Origin: JANMZR01 sp040385875
Lineage (GTDB): Bacteria; Bacteroidota; Bacteroidia; Cytophagales; Spirosomataceae
DNA: 64,000 nucleotides
Direction of reading: 5' to 3'
Assembly (NCBI GenBank): GCA_040385875.1
Contig: JAZKGO010000024.1
Location: forward strand, 5,442 to 69,441
The first letter of the stretch is position 1; every line of letters starts with the position of its first letter. A program made the translations under genes and the position numbers. Of the stretch, positions 54,885 to 63,955 are shown piece after piece. Under the pieces are notes generated by a model, which had not been told where the DNA came from, did no database searches, and saw nothing but the letters and a program-made list of their open reading frames with translations.

Positions 54885-55657
54885 GACCAAGAATAATACC
54901 ATGCCTTTTGGTAAGAGACAAAGGTTTAATTAAGACGGTAAAATTCAAGGATTCCAAATATTTGGGCGATCCCTTAAATGCAGTTAAAATTTTTAACGAA
55001 AAGGAAGTCGATGAACTGATTGTATTGGATATTGACGCCAGTGCTGAAAACAGAGAGCCTAATTTTACCCTGATTAAAAACCTTGCCTCAGAATGTCGAA
55101 TGCCATTATGCTATGGTGGTGGCGTAAAAACTGTTGAACACGCAAAAAAAATAATTAGTCTTGGAGCAGAAAAAGTTGCGATTAGTTCGGCTATTATTGA
55201 AAGCCCTCAATTAATAACTGAAATCGCTCAAGCAGTTGGTAGCCAAAGTGTTGTAGTGGTAATAGACGTAAAAAGAACTGGATTCTTAAAAAAACAGGAA
55301 GTTTTTATTTTAAATGGCAAAAAATCAACGGGCTTAAATCCGGTAGATTTTGCTAAAAAGGTAGAAAGTTTGGGTGCTGGAGAAATTATTATTCAATCCA
55401 TAGATTATGATGGTCTGATGACTGGCTATGATTTAGATTTAATTGGTAAAATTAGAGAAGCTGTAACTATACCAATCTCTGCATTAGGTGGAGCTGGAAC
55501 AATTGAGGATATAACTGAATTAATTCATAAATTTGGGGTAATTGGAGCCTCAGCCGGTAGCCTGTTTGTATTTAAAGGTAAATACAAAGCAGTGCTTATC
55601 AACTACCCAAGTCGAATAGAAAAGAATCAGATTTTGAGTACATATATTAATAAATAA
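54878..55657 (+). CDS. hisF: HisF-like ammonia-channel subunit (AglZ/HisF2 type)
   Basis: 259 residues, a (beta/alpha)8 barrel of HisF type: RIIPCLLVRDKGLIKTV, LDIDASAENREPN, YGGGVKTV and VVVVIDVKRTG. The catalytic Asp11 of histidine-pathway HisF (CLD) is Leu here (CLL), while the second catalytic Asp (VID) is kept. This fits the amidotransferase-linked HisF paralogs, in which the barrel only passes ammonia. Histidine synthesis by this protein is therefore unlikely. Confidence 0.9.
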   Translation: MLRPRIIPCLLVRDKGLIKTVKFKDSKYLGDPLNAVKIFNEKEVDELIVLDIDASAENREPNFTLIKNLASECRMPLCYGGGVKTVEHAKKIISLGAEKVAISSAIIESPQLITEIAQAVGSQSVVVVIDVKRTGFLKKQEVFILNGKKSTGLNPVDFAKKVESLGAGEIIIQSIDYDGLMTGYDLDLIGKIREAVTIPISALGGAGTIEDITELIHKFGVIGASAGSLFVFKGKYKAVLINYPSRIEKNQILSTYINK

Positions 55658-55661
55658 CCTA

Positions 55662-57785
55662 TTGAAGCAAATCATCCAATCTTTCAAAACTGGCGAAACT
55701 ATTTTGGACGAAATTCCTGCACCATTAGTTAGGAAAGGTCAAATTTTAGTAAAAACTAGTCATAGTTTGGTTTCCCTCGGAACCGAGAAAATGTTGGTAG
55801 AGTTTGGAAAATCAAATCTATTATCAAAAGCTCGCCAGCAACCAGATAAGGTAAAGCAAGTTTTAGATAAAATACAATCAGAAGGGCTAATTCCAACTTT
55901 AGAAGCAGTTTTTAATAAATTGGAGCAGCCATTACCGCTTGGATATTGTAACGTCGGCACCGTTTTAGAAGTGGGCGAGGGAGTGGTTGGTTTCCAAATT
56001 GGCGATCGGGTGGCCAGCAATGGACAACATGCGGAGTTTGTAACGGTTCCTCAAAATTTGGCGGTAAAAATCCCTGAAAATGTAAGCAATGAAGAAGCGA
56101 CATTTACAGTAATTGCATCAATCGGGTTGCAAGGAATTAGATTGCTCAATCCAACCATTGGCGAAACCGTAGTAGTCTATGGGTTGGGATTAATTGGCCT
56201 TTTAACTGCGGAATTATTAATTGCAAATGGCTGCCAAGTAATTGGTATTGAGCTAGATCCTTCAAAAATTGAAATTGCAAAGCAAAAAGGGATTCATACG
56301 ATTAATCCCTCAAACGGAATTGAAGTTTCTACCCAAGTGATGGCATTAACCAACCAAATTGGTGCCGATGGAGTCATAATTACCGCTTCGAATAAAACAG
56401 ATGAAATAATATCTCAATCGGCCAAAATGAGTAGAAAGCGGGGACGAATCATTTTGGTGGGAGTAATAGGCCTCAATATAAGCAGAGCGGAATTTTATGA
56501 GAAAGAATTGACTTTTCAGGTCTCATGCTCTTATGGCCCTGGGCGCTATGATGAGGCATATGAACAAAAAGGAATTGATTACCCATTGCCCTTTGTTCGA
56601 TGGACCGAAAAGCGAAATTTTGAAACTATTTTACAAGCAATTTCCACTGGGAAATTAAATGTAAAACCCCTCATTACCGAAATTGTAGATTTGGCCGATT
56701 ACCAAAACATTTATGGGAACATGGGTAAATCTGGAGCCATTGCTTCCATTTTGAAATATAGTGAATTGAGCCTTCCCAATCGTCAAGTGGTTTTAAAGGA
56801 GCACTCTTTTGAAGGCTCAAAAGGGGTAATAGGTATAATAGGGGCAGGGAATTTTACAAAAATGACCCTTTTGCCGGCTCTTTCAAAAACCAAGGCAATC
56901 CTTAAAACCATTGCCAGTGCAGGGGGAGTCACAGGCACTGCTTTAGCCAAAAAGTATTCTTTTGTCAATAGCTCAACCGATAGTAGTGAGATTTTGAAAG
57001 ATAAAGACATCGATTTAGTGATGATCACCACTCGACATAATCAACATGCTCAATTAGTTGTGGAAGCCCTTAAAAACGGGAAGAATGTTTTTGTTGAAAA
57101 ACCCCTGGCTTTAAATAGGGAAGAGCTTGAAAGCATCAAAAAAGCATTTAATGATTCAGGTAAAAGAATATCGGTTGGCTTCAACCGTCGGTTTTCACCC
57201 CACGCAATTCAAATTAAAAAGCTTTTGGGGAATAATCCTGAGCCATTTAACATCATTGCGACCATGAATGCTGGCTATATTCCTGAGAACGTTTGGATAC
57301 ACGATTCGGCCATAGGTGGTGGTAGAATTATTGGAGAGGCTTGTCATTTTATTGACTTAATTACTTATCTATCAGGTAGTTTAGTGGATTCTGTTTGTAT
57401 GAATGCGATGGGAGTAAACCCTAAAGCAAATACTGACAATGCCAGTATTTTGTTGAAATATAAAAATGGAACAAATGCTGTAATCAATTATTTTTCGAAC
57501 GGAAGTAAAGCCTATTCTAAAGAGCGGCTGGAATTATATTTTCATGAGAAAACCATCATAATGGATAATTTTCGAAAAACGGAGGCCTTTGGTATCAAAG
57601 GTTTTAGTGCTTTGAAAACTTCTCTTGATAAGGGCCATACCCATCAATTCAACAAACTGCTTGAAACCACAATTGCTGGAGGTAATGCGATTATCCCTTT
57701 TAATGAAATTTATAATACCACATTAGCAAGTTTTGCTGCTATTGAATCATTGAAAACGGGAGCCTGGGTGAAAATTAATAATTAA
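55662..57785 (+). CDS. Two-domain oxidoreductase: MDR dehydrogenase + Gfo/Idh/MocA
   Basis: 707 residues, TTG start, 4 nt after hisF. Residues about 1-350 are a medium-chain dehydrogenase (VSLGTEKMLVEFG, GLGLIGLLTAELL); about 380-700 are a Gfo/Idh/MocA oxidoreductase (GIIGAGNFTKMTLLPAL, VEKPLALNREEL, SVGFNRRFSPH). This fused protein is a regular partner of heparinase-like genes in bacterial polysaccharide loci, as here. It probably modifies a sugar; the reaction is not established. Confidence 0.88.
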   Translation: MKQIIQSFKTGETILDEIPAPLVRKGQILVKTSHSLVSLGTEKMLVEFGKSNLLSKARQQPDKVKQVLDKIQSEGLIPTLEAVFNKLEQPLPLGYCNVGTVLEVGEGVVGFQIGDRVASNGQHAEFVTVPQNLAVKIPENVSNEEATFTVIASIGLQGIRLLNPTIGETVVVYGLGLIGLLTAELLIANGCQVIGIELDPSKIEIAKQKGIHTINPSNGIEVSTQVMALTNQIGADGVIITASNKTDEIISQSAKMSRKRGRIILVGVIGLNISRAEFYEKELTFQVSCSYGPGRYDEAYEQKGIDYPLPFVRWTEKRNFETILQAISTGKLNVKPLITEIVDLADYQNIYGNMGKSGAIASILKYSELSLPNRQVVLKEHSFEGSKGVIGIIGAGNFTKMTLLPALSKTKAILKTIASAGGVTGTALAKKYSFVNSSTDSSEILKDKDIDLVMITTRHNQHAQLVVEALKNGKNVFVEKPLALNREELESIKKAFNDSGKRISVGFNRRFSPHAIQIKKLLGNNPEPFNIIATMNAGYIPENVWIHDSAIGGGRIIGEACHFIDLITYLSGSLVDSVCMNAMGVNPKANTDNASILLKYKNGTNAVINYFSNGSKAYSKERLELYFHEKTIIMDNFRKTEAFGIKGFSALKTSLDKGHTHQFNKLLETTIAGGNAIIPFNEIYNTTLASFAAIESLKTGAWVKINN

Positions 57786-57845
57786 GCTCAACCAACGGGT
57801 TAAAAGCATCAATTGGGTAAACGAGCCATTTTTTCCGATTACAAA

Positions 57846-59732
57846 ATGAATAGATTCGAAAAAACTACATCCATCCTCCAAATCATCCAAAATATGGGTT
57901 GGCGGTATGTTTTTTTTCGAATTTGGTATGAATTTCAAATAAAAACGGGTCTATTAAAAAGGAAATTCCCCACCAATCCTGAAATAAAAACTTGGGCTTC
58001 TTTAGAAAATTGGAGAAAATCGACTCCCCAATTTTTTTTCGAAAGCAGAGAAAAATTGTTTTTTCCAAAAACCCCCAGCGAAGCCCTAAAAGCTAAGTTT
58101 GAAAAAAATATTGCTGGTATTTTTACTTTTTTTAGTTCTTTAGATTTTGAACTAGGTACTAATTATGACTGGGTTACCAATCCTGACAACCATTTTAACT
58201 ACCCTCTGGATCATTGGACTCAAATTCAGGATTTTTCCAAAGTATCTGGTGACATCAAATATGTATGGGAAAAATCGAGATTCTCCTATTTGTATACTGT
58301 CATTAGATATGACTATCATTTTGAGGAGGATCATTCCGAATTTGTATTTTCTGAAATACAATCATGGATTCGGGCTAATCCTGTGAACCAAGGCCCTAAT
58401 TGGCGATGTAGTCAGGAGATATCATTGAGGGTATTGAATTGGACTTATGCGCTGTTTTTTTACAAAAACTCCAAAAACCTTTCGGATGACTTGTTTAATC
58501 AAATAATGAATTCCATTTATTGGCAAATGAGCCATGTGTATGCCAATATCAACTTTTCAAGAATTGCGGTTCGAAACAACCATGCCATTACAGAAACATT
58601 GGCTCTTTATTTAGTTGGTTTACTCCTACCTCATTTTCCTGAATCAAATACTTGGAAAAAGAATGGTAAAGCTTGGTTTGAAGAGGAAATAGCCTATCAG
58701 GTATATGAGGATGGCACGTTTCTGCAATTTTCAATGAATTATCATCGAGTAGTGGTTCAATTATTGACATGGGCTTTGGTGCTTTCAAAGAAAAATGGCG
58801 AAGAGTTTTCTGACTTTGTTGATAGCCGAGCTAAAAAAAGCTTAGATTTTTTGATGATTTGCCAAGACGATACTTCTGGTCAATTGCCTAATTATGGTGC
58901 CAATGATGGAGCACTTTTTTTCCCATTGAATGAGGCAGATTTTCGGGATTATAGACCTCAATTGAATGCTTTGTATTTTTATTTTAACGAAAAAAACTAC
59001 TGTGAGGCCTTTGAAGACAGCTTTTGGTATTTTTGCGAAAATACTCAAAAAGTGGAAAGTAAGATCTTTAGAGGTAAATTTAGCTTTGAAATAGGGGGCT
59101 ATTATTTGTTTAAAGAGCAAGAGGTACTTACGTTTATCCGATGCGGCAACCATAAAGATAGGCCTTCCCAAGCCGATAATTTGCACTTAGATATTTGGGT
59201 AAAAGGGGAAAATATTTTGCGTGACGGAGGTTCTTATAAATACAATACAGATGAAGAAACCATCCGATATTTTATTGGCACTCAATCTCATAATACAGTG
59301 ATGTTAGGGAATTATGATCAAATGAAGAAAGGACCTAGGTTTATTTGGTATGATTGGTCGCAGACTAAATCAGCTCAACTAACTGAAACGAATCAATATT
59401 TTGAATTCATTGGAGCAATTGAAGCCTTCAAAGAGGTTGGAAAAAATATTATACATAAAAGGGTGGTCAGAAAATACAAGCAACAATTAAAATGGGAAAT
59501 TACCGATGAAATTACTAATAATTGCGACTTGCCTTTAGTGCAAATTTGGAATCCTAATGAAAATTTTCAAAAGGATTATATTATTTTGGCAAAAGATGAA
59601 AATGGAAATGTGTTGATAGAAAATGAATTACATGGTTGGTATTCAGGATATTATGGTAAAAAGGAGAACACTCAACAAATTAAATTTTATTCAAATGGGA
59701 ATAAAATAGTAACTAAAATCGAGAATTGTTAA
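57846..59732 (+). CDS. Heparinase II/III-family protein of a polysaccharide locus
   Basis: 628 residues from the ATG at 57846; an earlier TTG at 57813 is in frame but less likely. N-terminal alpha/alpha toroid (WRCSQEISLRVLNWTYALFFY, NNHAITETLALYLVG, YQVYEDGTFLQFSMNYHRVV) and C-terminal beta-sandwich (SQADNLHLDIWVKGENILRDGGSY, GTQSHNTVML) as in heparinase II/III. No export signal is visible. In such loci these proteins, paired with the two-domain oxidoreductase, may trim or epimerise uronic-acid chains; function is inferred. Confidence 0.86.
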   Translation: MNRFEKTTSILQIIQNMGWRYVFFRIWYEFQIKTGLLKRKFPTNPEIKTWASLENWRKSTPQFFFESREKLFFPKTPSEALKAKFEKNIAGIFTFFSSLDFELGTNYDWVTNPDNHFNYPLDHWTQIQDFSKVSGDIKYVWEKSRFSYLYTVIRYDYHFEEDHSEFVFSEIQSWIRANPVNQGPNWRCSQEISLRVLNWTYALFFYKNSKNLSDDLFNQIMNSIYWQMSHVYANINFSRIAVRNNHAITETLALYLVGLLLPHFPESNTWKKNGKAWFEEEIAYQVYEDGTFLQFSMNYHRVVVQLLTWALVLSKKNGEEFSDFVDSRAKKSLDFLMICQDDTSGQLPNYGANDGALFFPLNEADFRDYRPQLNALYFYFNEKNYCEAFEDSFWYFCENTQKVESKIFRGKFSFEIGGYYLFKEQEVLTFIRCGNHKDRPSQADNLHLDIWVKGENILRDGGSYKYNTDEETIRYFIGTQSHNTVMLGNYDQMKKGPRFIWYDWSQTKSAQLTETNQYFEFIGAIEAFKEVGKNIIHKRVVRKYKQQLKWEITDEITNNCDLPLVQIWNPNENFQKDYIILAKDENGNVLIENELHGWYSGYYGKKENTQQIKFYSNGNKIVTKIENC

Positions 59733-59789
59733 AGGCCACTTATCCGCTAATTAATGTAACTTTATTGTAAATTATAAGTAATTGATACC

Positions 59790-60953
59790 ATGAATTTAAA
59801 AATTATAAGATTAATCCTGCTGAATAATTTATTATTGATTGGTCAATTTAATTTATTTGGCCAACTCGGTTTGAACGAGACCAATTCACTCCCAGACATT
59901 TCTGCTGTATTGGATGTATCCTCTTCTAACAAAGGTATTCTTATTCCTAGGATGAACTCATTGTCAAGAACAGGAATTGTTTCGCCAGCATTAGGTTTGA
60001 TGGTTTATGATACCGATGAAGAAGAAATTTACGTATTCAATGCTGGCTGGCGAAGAGCCACTCGATCCAAAATGCCCATAGTTTATGAAGAAAACTTGTC
60101 AGATGCGATATTAAACGTTAAAAATTTAGGTTTTGGGCTAGCTGCTTCATTTATTGCGAAAGAGACCGCATTATCAACAATTTCACAAAATAGTCACGGC
60201 ATTTTGGTGCAAACTTTTTCACCATTATCAGCAGGTAAATTTATTAATAGTTTCGGAGGCAGCGGAGGAAGTGCCATTGAGGCTGAAAATAATTCAGTAG
60301 GCTCACCAACTGGTTTATTTAAGAACAATGAAGGAGATGGCGTGCAAGGTTTTTCAAAAAATAGCAATGGAGTATTTGGACAAACTTCCGGAATTGGATC
60401 GGGAGTGTATGGTAGAGCACAAGGAGGAGGAAGTGGAATGGCTGGATTTTCAGATTCAGGCTATGGAGTCGCTGCTATATCTAATTCTGGATTAGGCATA
60501 GCAGCCAGATCTAACTCCAATCATGGAATCTCCTCTCATTCAGAAATGGCTATAGGAGGAGTTTTTACCAGCTCCAATAATAGGGGGTTATATTCGTTTA
60601 ATTTTTCAAGTGAATTCCCAACTGGCTTTTTTCAAAATGGAGCCAATGGCCCTTCTATAGAATTAGATGGCGGAATTAAAATATCTGGATCAAAACCTGC
60701 AGCCTTTCAGGTTAGCTCAACAGGAAGTATAAATCCGAATGCCAACTATTCTTTTATTATCCCCAATACTACTCAGGCCAATAATGCCAATGATATTTTA
60801 ATCGTCACTCATTATTTTGCCAACGAAAATGATAATTATTTAACTAAACCATTTGGGATTCGGTGGGACGGGACTAATTGGAATATTTTTTTAGAAGACT
60901 TGAGTCCAATGCCAGAAAAAATCACTTTTAATGTTTTGGTGATTAAACGATAA
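59790..60953 (+). CDS. Secreted repeat protein, fibre-like
   Basis: 387 residues. Signal-peptide-like start (LLNNLLLIGQFNLFGQ), then SAVLDVSSSNKGILIPRM, a block common at the N-termini of Bacteroidota surface and tail-fibre-like proteins. Residues about 170-265 are degenerate Gly/Ser-rich repeats around GVxGxSxxxxGVxG (NGVFGQTSGIGSGVYGRA, SGYGVAAISNSGLGIAARS). The repeat style suggests a trimeric fibrous or adhesive surface protein. Unusual as a structural-looking gene among glycosyltransferases. Confidence 0.7.
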   Translation: MNLKIIRLILLNNLLLIGQFNLFGQLGLNETNSLPDISAVLDVSSSNKGILIPRMNSLSRTGIVSPALGLMVYDTDEEEIYVFNAGWRRATRSKMPIVYEENLSDAILNVKNLGFGLAASFIAKETALSTISQNSHGILVQTFSPLSAGKFINSFGGSGGSAIEAENNSVGSPTGLFKNNEGDGVQGFSKNSNGVFGQTSGIGSGVYGRAQGGGSGMAGFSDSGYGVAAISNSGLGIAARSNSNHGISSHSEMAIGGVFTSSNNRGLYSFNFSSEFPTGFFQNGANGPSIELDGGIKISGSKPAAFQVSSTGSINPNANYSFIIPNTTQANNANDILIVTHYFANENDNYLTKPFGIRWDGTNWNIFLEDLSPMPEKITFNVLVIKR

Positions 60954-60988
60954 ACTAAATTTCCAAGCAACTCAATTTTATCCATCCA

Positions 60989-62212
60989 TTGAAAATACTG
61001 CTTATTCACCAATATTTCTTAGAGAAAAATGATGCGGGAGGCTCTCGTTGGAATGAAATGTCCCGTATGTGGGCGGATAAAGGCCATGAAATAACAGTAT
61101 TAGCGGGAATGGTTCACTACTCAACAGGCAAAAAATCTGATAGATATAAGGGGAAGTATTTTTTTGAAGACCAGCTGGAAGATAATATTAAGGTAATAAG
61201 ATGCCATGTCTCTGAAGCCTATAATATTAATTTCATAGGGCGACTTTGGGCTTATTTTTCCTTTGTTTTTTCAACTATTTGGGCAGGGCTTTTTAAAATT
61301 AAGGGTAACTATGACATAATTATAGTCACCTCCCCACCATTATTTGTTGGAATTACGGCTTATGTATTGTCTAAATTCAAAAAAACACCTTTTATTTTTG
61401 AGATTAGAGACCTTTGGCCAGAATCAGCTATTGATACGGGTGTTTTAAATAATCCATTCATTATTAAATTGGCCTATTGGTTTGAGGGCTTTATCTACAA
61501 AAAGGCCAAATTGATTAACGTACTCACGCCCGCCTTTAAAAAGGCTTTAATTGAAAAAAAAGGAGTTCCAGACAATAAAATATTACTGATTCCCAATGCT
61601 GCTGATTTTAGTTTAAGCGAAGAACTCCTAAAGAATTTTGATATTGATTCTTTTAGGAGAGAGCATCATTTGGAAAATAAATTAGTAATTACCTATGTGG
61701 GAGCACACGGGGTAGCCAATCATTTAATTCAAATTATCGAAACTGCGGAATTATTAAAAGAGACCAACGTGCTTTTTCTATTAATTGGAGATGGCATGGA
61801 AAAAGAAAAACTGCAATTGGAAACGAAAAAAAGGAAATTGACCAATATCAGATTTATTGATTCTGTTCCCAAAAAGGAAGTCTTCAAATATATTCTGGCT
61901 TCTGATATAGGCACTTCCGTTCTTAAAAAAGTAGATACTTTTAAAACGGTTTATTCCAATAAGACTTTTGATTATATGGCTTGCCAAAAACCTATTTTAA
62001 TGGCTATAGAGGGAGTTTCGAAAGAATTGGTGGAAGAGGCCAATGCAGGTATGTTTGTAGAACCAGAAAATCCAGCTGATTTTGCTGAAAAAATAAGAAT
62101 GTATCTGCTAAAACCAGAATTGATGCAGATTCATGGTTTAAATGGCTATCACTATGCAAAAAATCATTTTGATAGAGCTGTTCTAGCTACCAAATATTTG
62201 GAGTATTTGTAA
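60989..62212 (+). CDS. WbuB-like family 4 glycosyltransferase
   Basis: 407 residues, TTG start. GT4 fold with HQYFLEKNDAGGSRWNEMSRMW, VTSPPLFVGITAYVLS, FEIRDLWPESAIDTGVL and the donor site SNKTFDYMACQKPILMA, the pattern of WbuB, which transfers L-FucNAc in E. coli O26. Given the FnlA-type dehydratase, it is a good candidate for adding the 6-deoxy-L-HexNAc residue of this polysaccharide. Donor is inferred. Confidence 0.86.
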   Translation: MKILLIHQYFLEKNDAGGSRWNEMSRMWADKGHEITVLAGMVHYSTGKKSDRYKGKYFFEDQLEDNIKVIRCHVSEAYNINFIGRLWAYFSFVFSTIWAGLFKIKGNYDIIIVTSPPLFVGITAYVLSKFKKTPFIFEIRDLWPESAIDTGVLNNPFIIKLAYWFEGFIYKKAKLINVLTPAFKKALIEKKGVPDNKILLIPNAADFSLSEELLKNFDIDSFRREHHLENKLVITYVGAHGVANHLIQIIETAELLKETNVLFLLIGDGMEKEKLQLETKKRKLTNIRFIDSVPKKEVFKYILASDIGTSVLKKVDTFKTVYSNKTFDYMACQKPILMAIEGVSKELVEEANAGMFVEPENPADFAEKIRMYLLKPELMQIHGLNGYHYAKNHFDRAVLATKYLEYL

Positions 62213-62486
62213 AGAATTTGTAAAAAAAATCTAAAAATCACCCATTTTCGTGATAGGAATAGATAAAAAAAGAATGTAAATTAGCATTCACTTCAATAGG
62301 AAAGAGTGGGTCAATTGCTTAATTTTTAACAAATTAGTAGTAAGAATTATAAATTGAGCCGTTTAATAACTTATTAAATGAATTGTTTGGAGTTTTAATT
62401 TGAATTCTATTAAATTTGATTGAACAAAAAGTCTAAATATATATTTCTACTATCAAAACAAAACAAAAATTTAAATATAAAGAATC

Positions 62487-63827
62487 ATGAAAAAAATAGT
62501 TTACCTTCTTTTGGCCTTTGTAATTTCGACTACCATTAAGGCACAATTTATTACTACCAATCCTGCTTCCACTCCTGTTACTTTGGGTTCAGATTTGAAC
62601 ATGGCCGTTGGTAAAGTAATCAAATTCAATAACCTTCCAGTAATTAAATCATTTGGAACTGGAAATGCTTCGGTTGGCGAAAACGCTGGTAATACGGGGC
62701 ATACAGGGATCCAAAACACCTTTGTAGGTATAATTTCAGGAAACCTATCAACTATTGGTGACTATAACACATTCGTAGGTGGCGCATCAGGAAGGTCATC
62801 AACTGGTAGCTTTAATGCTTCATTGGGAGCCAATAGTCTTGCAAATAATATTGGAGGTAATTATAATACTGCTGCTGGTTATGATGCAGGTCGTAATAAT
62901 ACAGGAACAAGTAATTTAATGATGGGTACTTCTGCAGGTTTTGGTAACACGGGTAATTCTAATGTATTTTTGGGAACTTCATCAGGTACTGTTAATACTG
63001 GAACGGGTAATGTATTTGCTGGATTTCAATCTGGGATTAATAATACTTCTGGCCTAGGTAATTTGTATTTGGGTGCTTATGCTGGTAGTGCAAGCCCTTC
63101 AAGACAAAGAGGAACTGCTATTGGATATCAGAGTAAAGTAGAACAAGATGATGCGGTTATTTTGGGACAATGGGATAATTTATCAGTTAAAATTGGTATA
63201 GGAACTGCGGCCCCAACGGATAAATTACATGTGAATGGAACCGTTCGCTTTCAAGGATTGCCAACTGATGCTCCTGGAGGTACAGCTGTACAATATTTAG
63301 TGGCTGATGCTACAGGAAAGGTCTATTTATACACAGGTACTGCTCCAGCTCGTTTGGGAGTAGATGAGAATAATATTTCAGTAGCTGGCTCTCCAATAGG
63401 TAGTTCATTCAATGAAAATTGGACTTTGAAAAATGATTATTTGATCAATAAAAATAAAAGAGGAATTATCATCGGCCAAGGAATCACTTCAATGCCTTTG
63501 GGTTATGGAATGTATGTAAGTGATGGAATTTTAACTGAGAAAGTAAAAGTAGCTATCAAAAACTCTAACGATTGGGCTGATTATGTATTCAATAAAGACT
63601 ATAAGAAATTAACTCTTACAGAAGTTGAGAAATATATTAATACCAATAAACATCTTCCAAATATACCTTCAGCAGCAGAGATGGCTATCGAAGGAAATGA
63701 TTTACATAAAACAGATGTTAAATTATTAGAGAAAATTGAAGAGTTAACCCTTTATATGATTGAAATGAAAAAGGAGAATGCTCAAATGAAGCGTCAAATT
63801 AATTCTTTGAAAAGAAAAATTAAATAA
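62487..63827 (+). CDS. Secreted YadA/tail-fibre-like repeat protein
   Basis: 446 residues with a signal peptide ending TIKAQ. Residues about 60-215 hold some ten copies of a 14-16-residue unit around NTFVGxxSGxxxTxG (for example NSNVFLGTSSGTVNTGTGN), like the head repeats of trimeric autotransporters. The C-terminus (WADYVFNKDYKKLTLTEVEKYI, KHLPNIPSAAEM) and a terminal coiled coil (about 410-446) are typical of Bacteroidota tail-fibre-like surface proteins. Probably a trimeric fibre. A 274-bp AT-rich spacer precedes it. Confidence 0.85.
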   Translation: MKKIVYLLLAFVISTTIKAQFITTNPASTPVTLGSDLNMAVGKVIKFNNLPVIKSFGTGNASVGENAGNTGHTGIQNTFVGIISGNLSTIGDYNTFVGGASGRSSTGSFNASLGANSLANNIGGNYNTAAGYDAGRNNTGTSNLMMGTSAGFGNTGNSNVFLGTSSGTVNTGTGNVFAGFQSGINNTSGLGNLYLGAYAGSASPSRQRGTAIGYQSKVEQDDAVILGQWDNLSVKIGIGTAAPTDKLHVNGTVRFQGLPTDAPGGTAVQYLVADATGKVYLYTGTAPARLGVDENNISVAGSPIGSSFNENWTLKNDYLINKNKRGIIIGQGITSMPLGYGMYVSDGILTEKVKVAIKNSNDWADYVFNKDYKKLTLTEVEKYINTNKHLPNIPSAAEMAIEGNDLHKTDVKLLEKIEELTLYMIEMKKENAQMKRQINSLKRKIK

Positions 63828-63868
63828 TTAATATCCCTTTTTTAACCATAAAATTTTTATACACATGA

Positions 63869-63955
63869 AATACCCATAACCAAGTCTTTGAATACAAACC
63901 GAAGATGAATATTGGGTATTCCATGAGACATTTAAAAAACAATTATATACTCATG
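63869..63955 (+). promoter_or_regulatory. Two-hairpin element, copy C (start codon in second hairpin)
   Basis: Hairpin 1: AATACCC (63869-63875) / GGGTATT (63914-63920). Hairpin 2: CATGAG (63922-63927) / CTCATG (63950-63955), ending in the start codon of the next gene. Both stems differ from copy B in sequence yet pair perfectly. Confidence 0.75.

Noticed and set aside
54264..55657. Histidine biosynthesis genes hisH and hisF
   Set aside because: They overlap a sugar amidotransferase gene, no other his genes are present, and the HisF catalytic Asp11 is replaced.
62660..63130. CRISPR-like or tandem DNA repeats in the fibre gene
   Set aside because: The repeats are protein-level units with diverged DNA, read in frame, with no spacer pattern.
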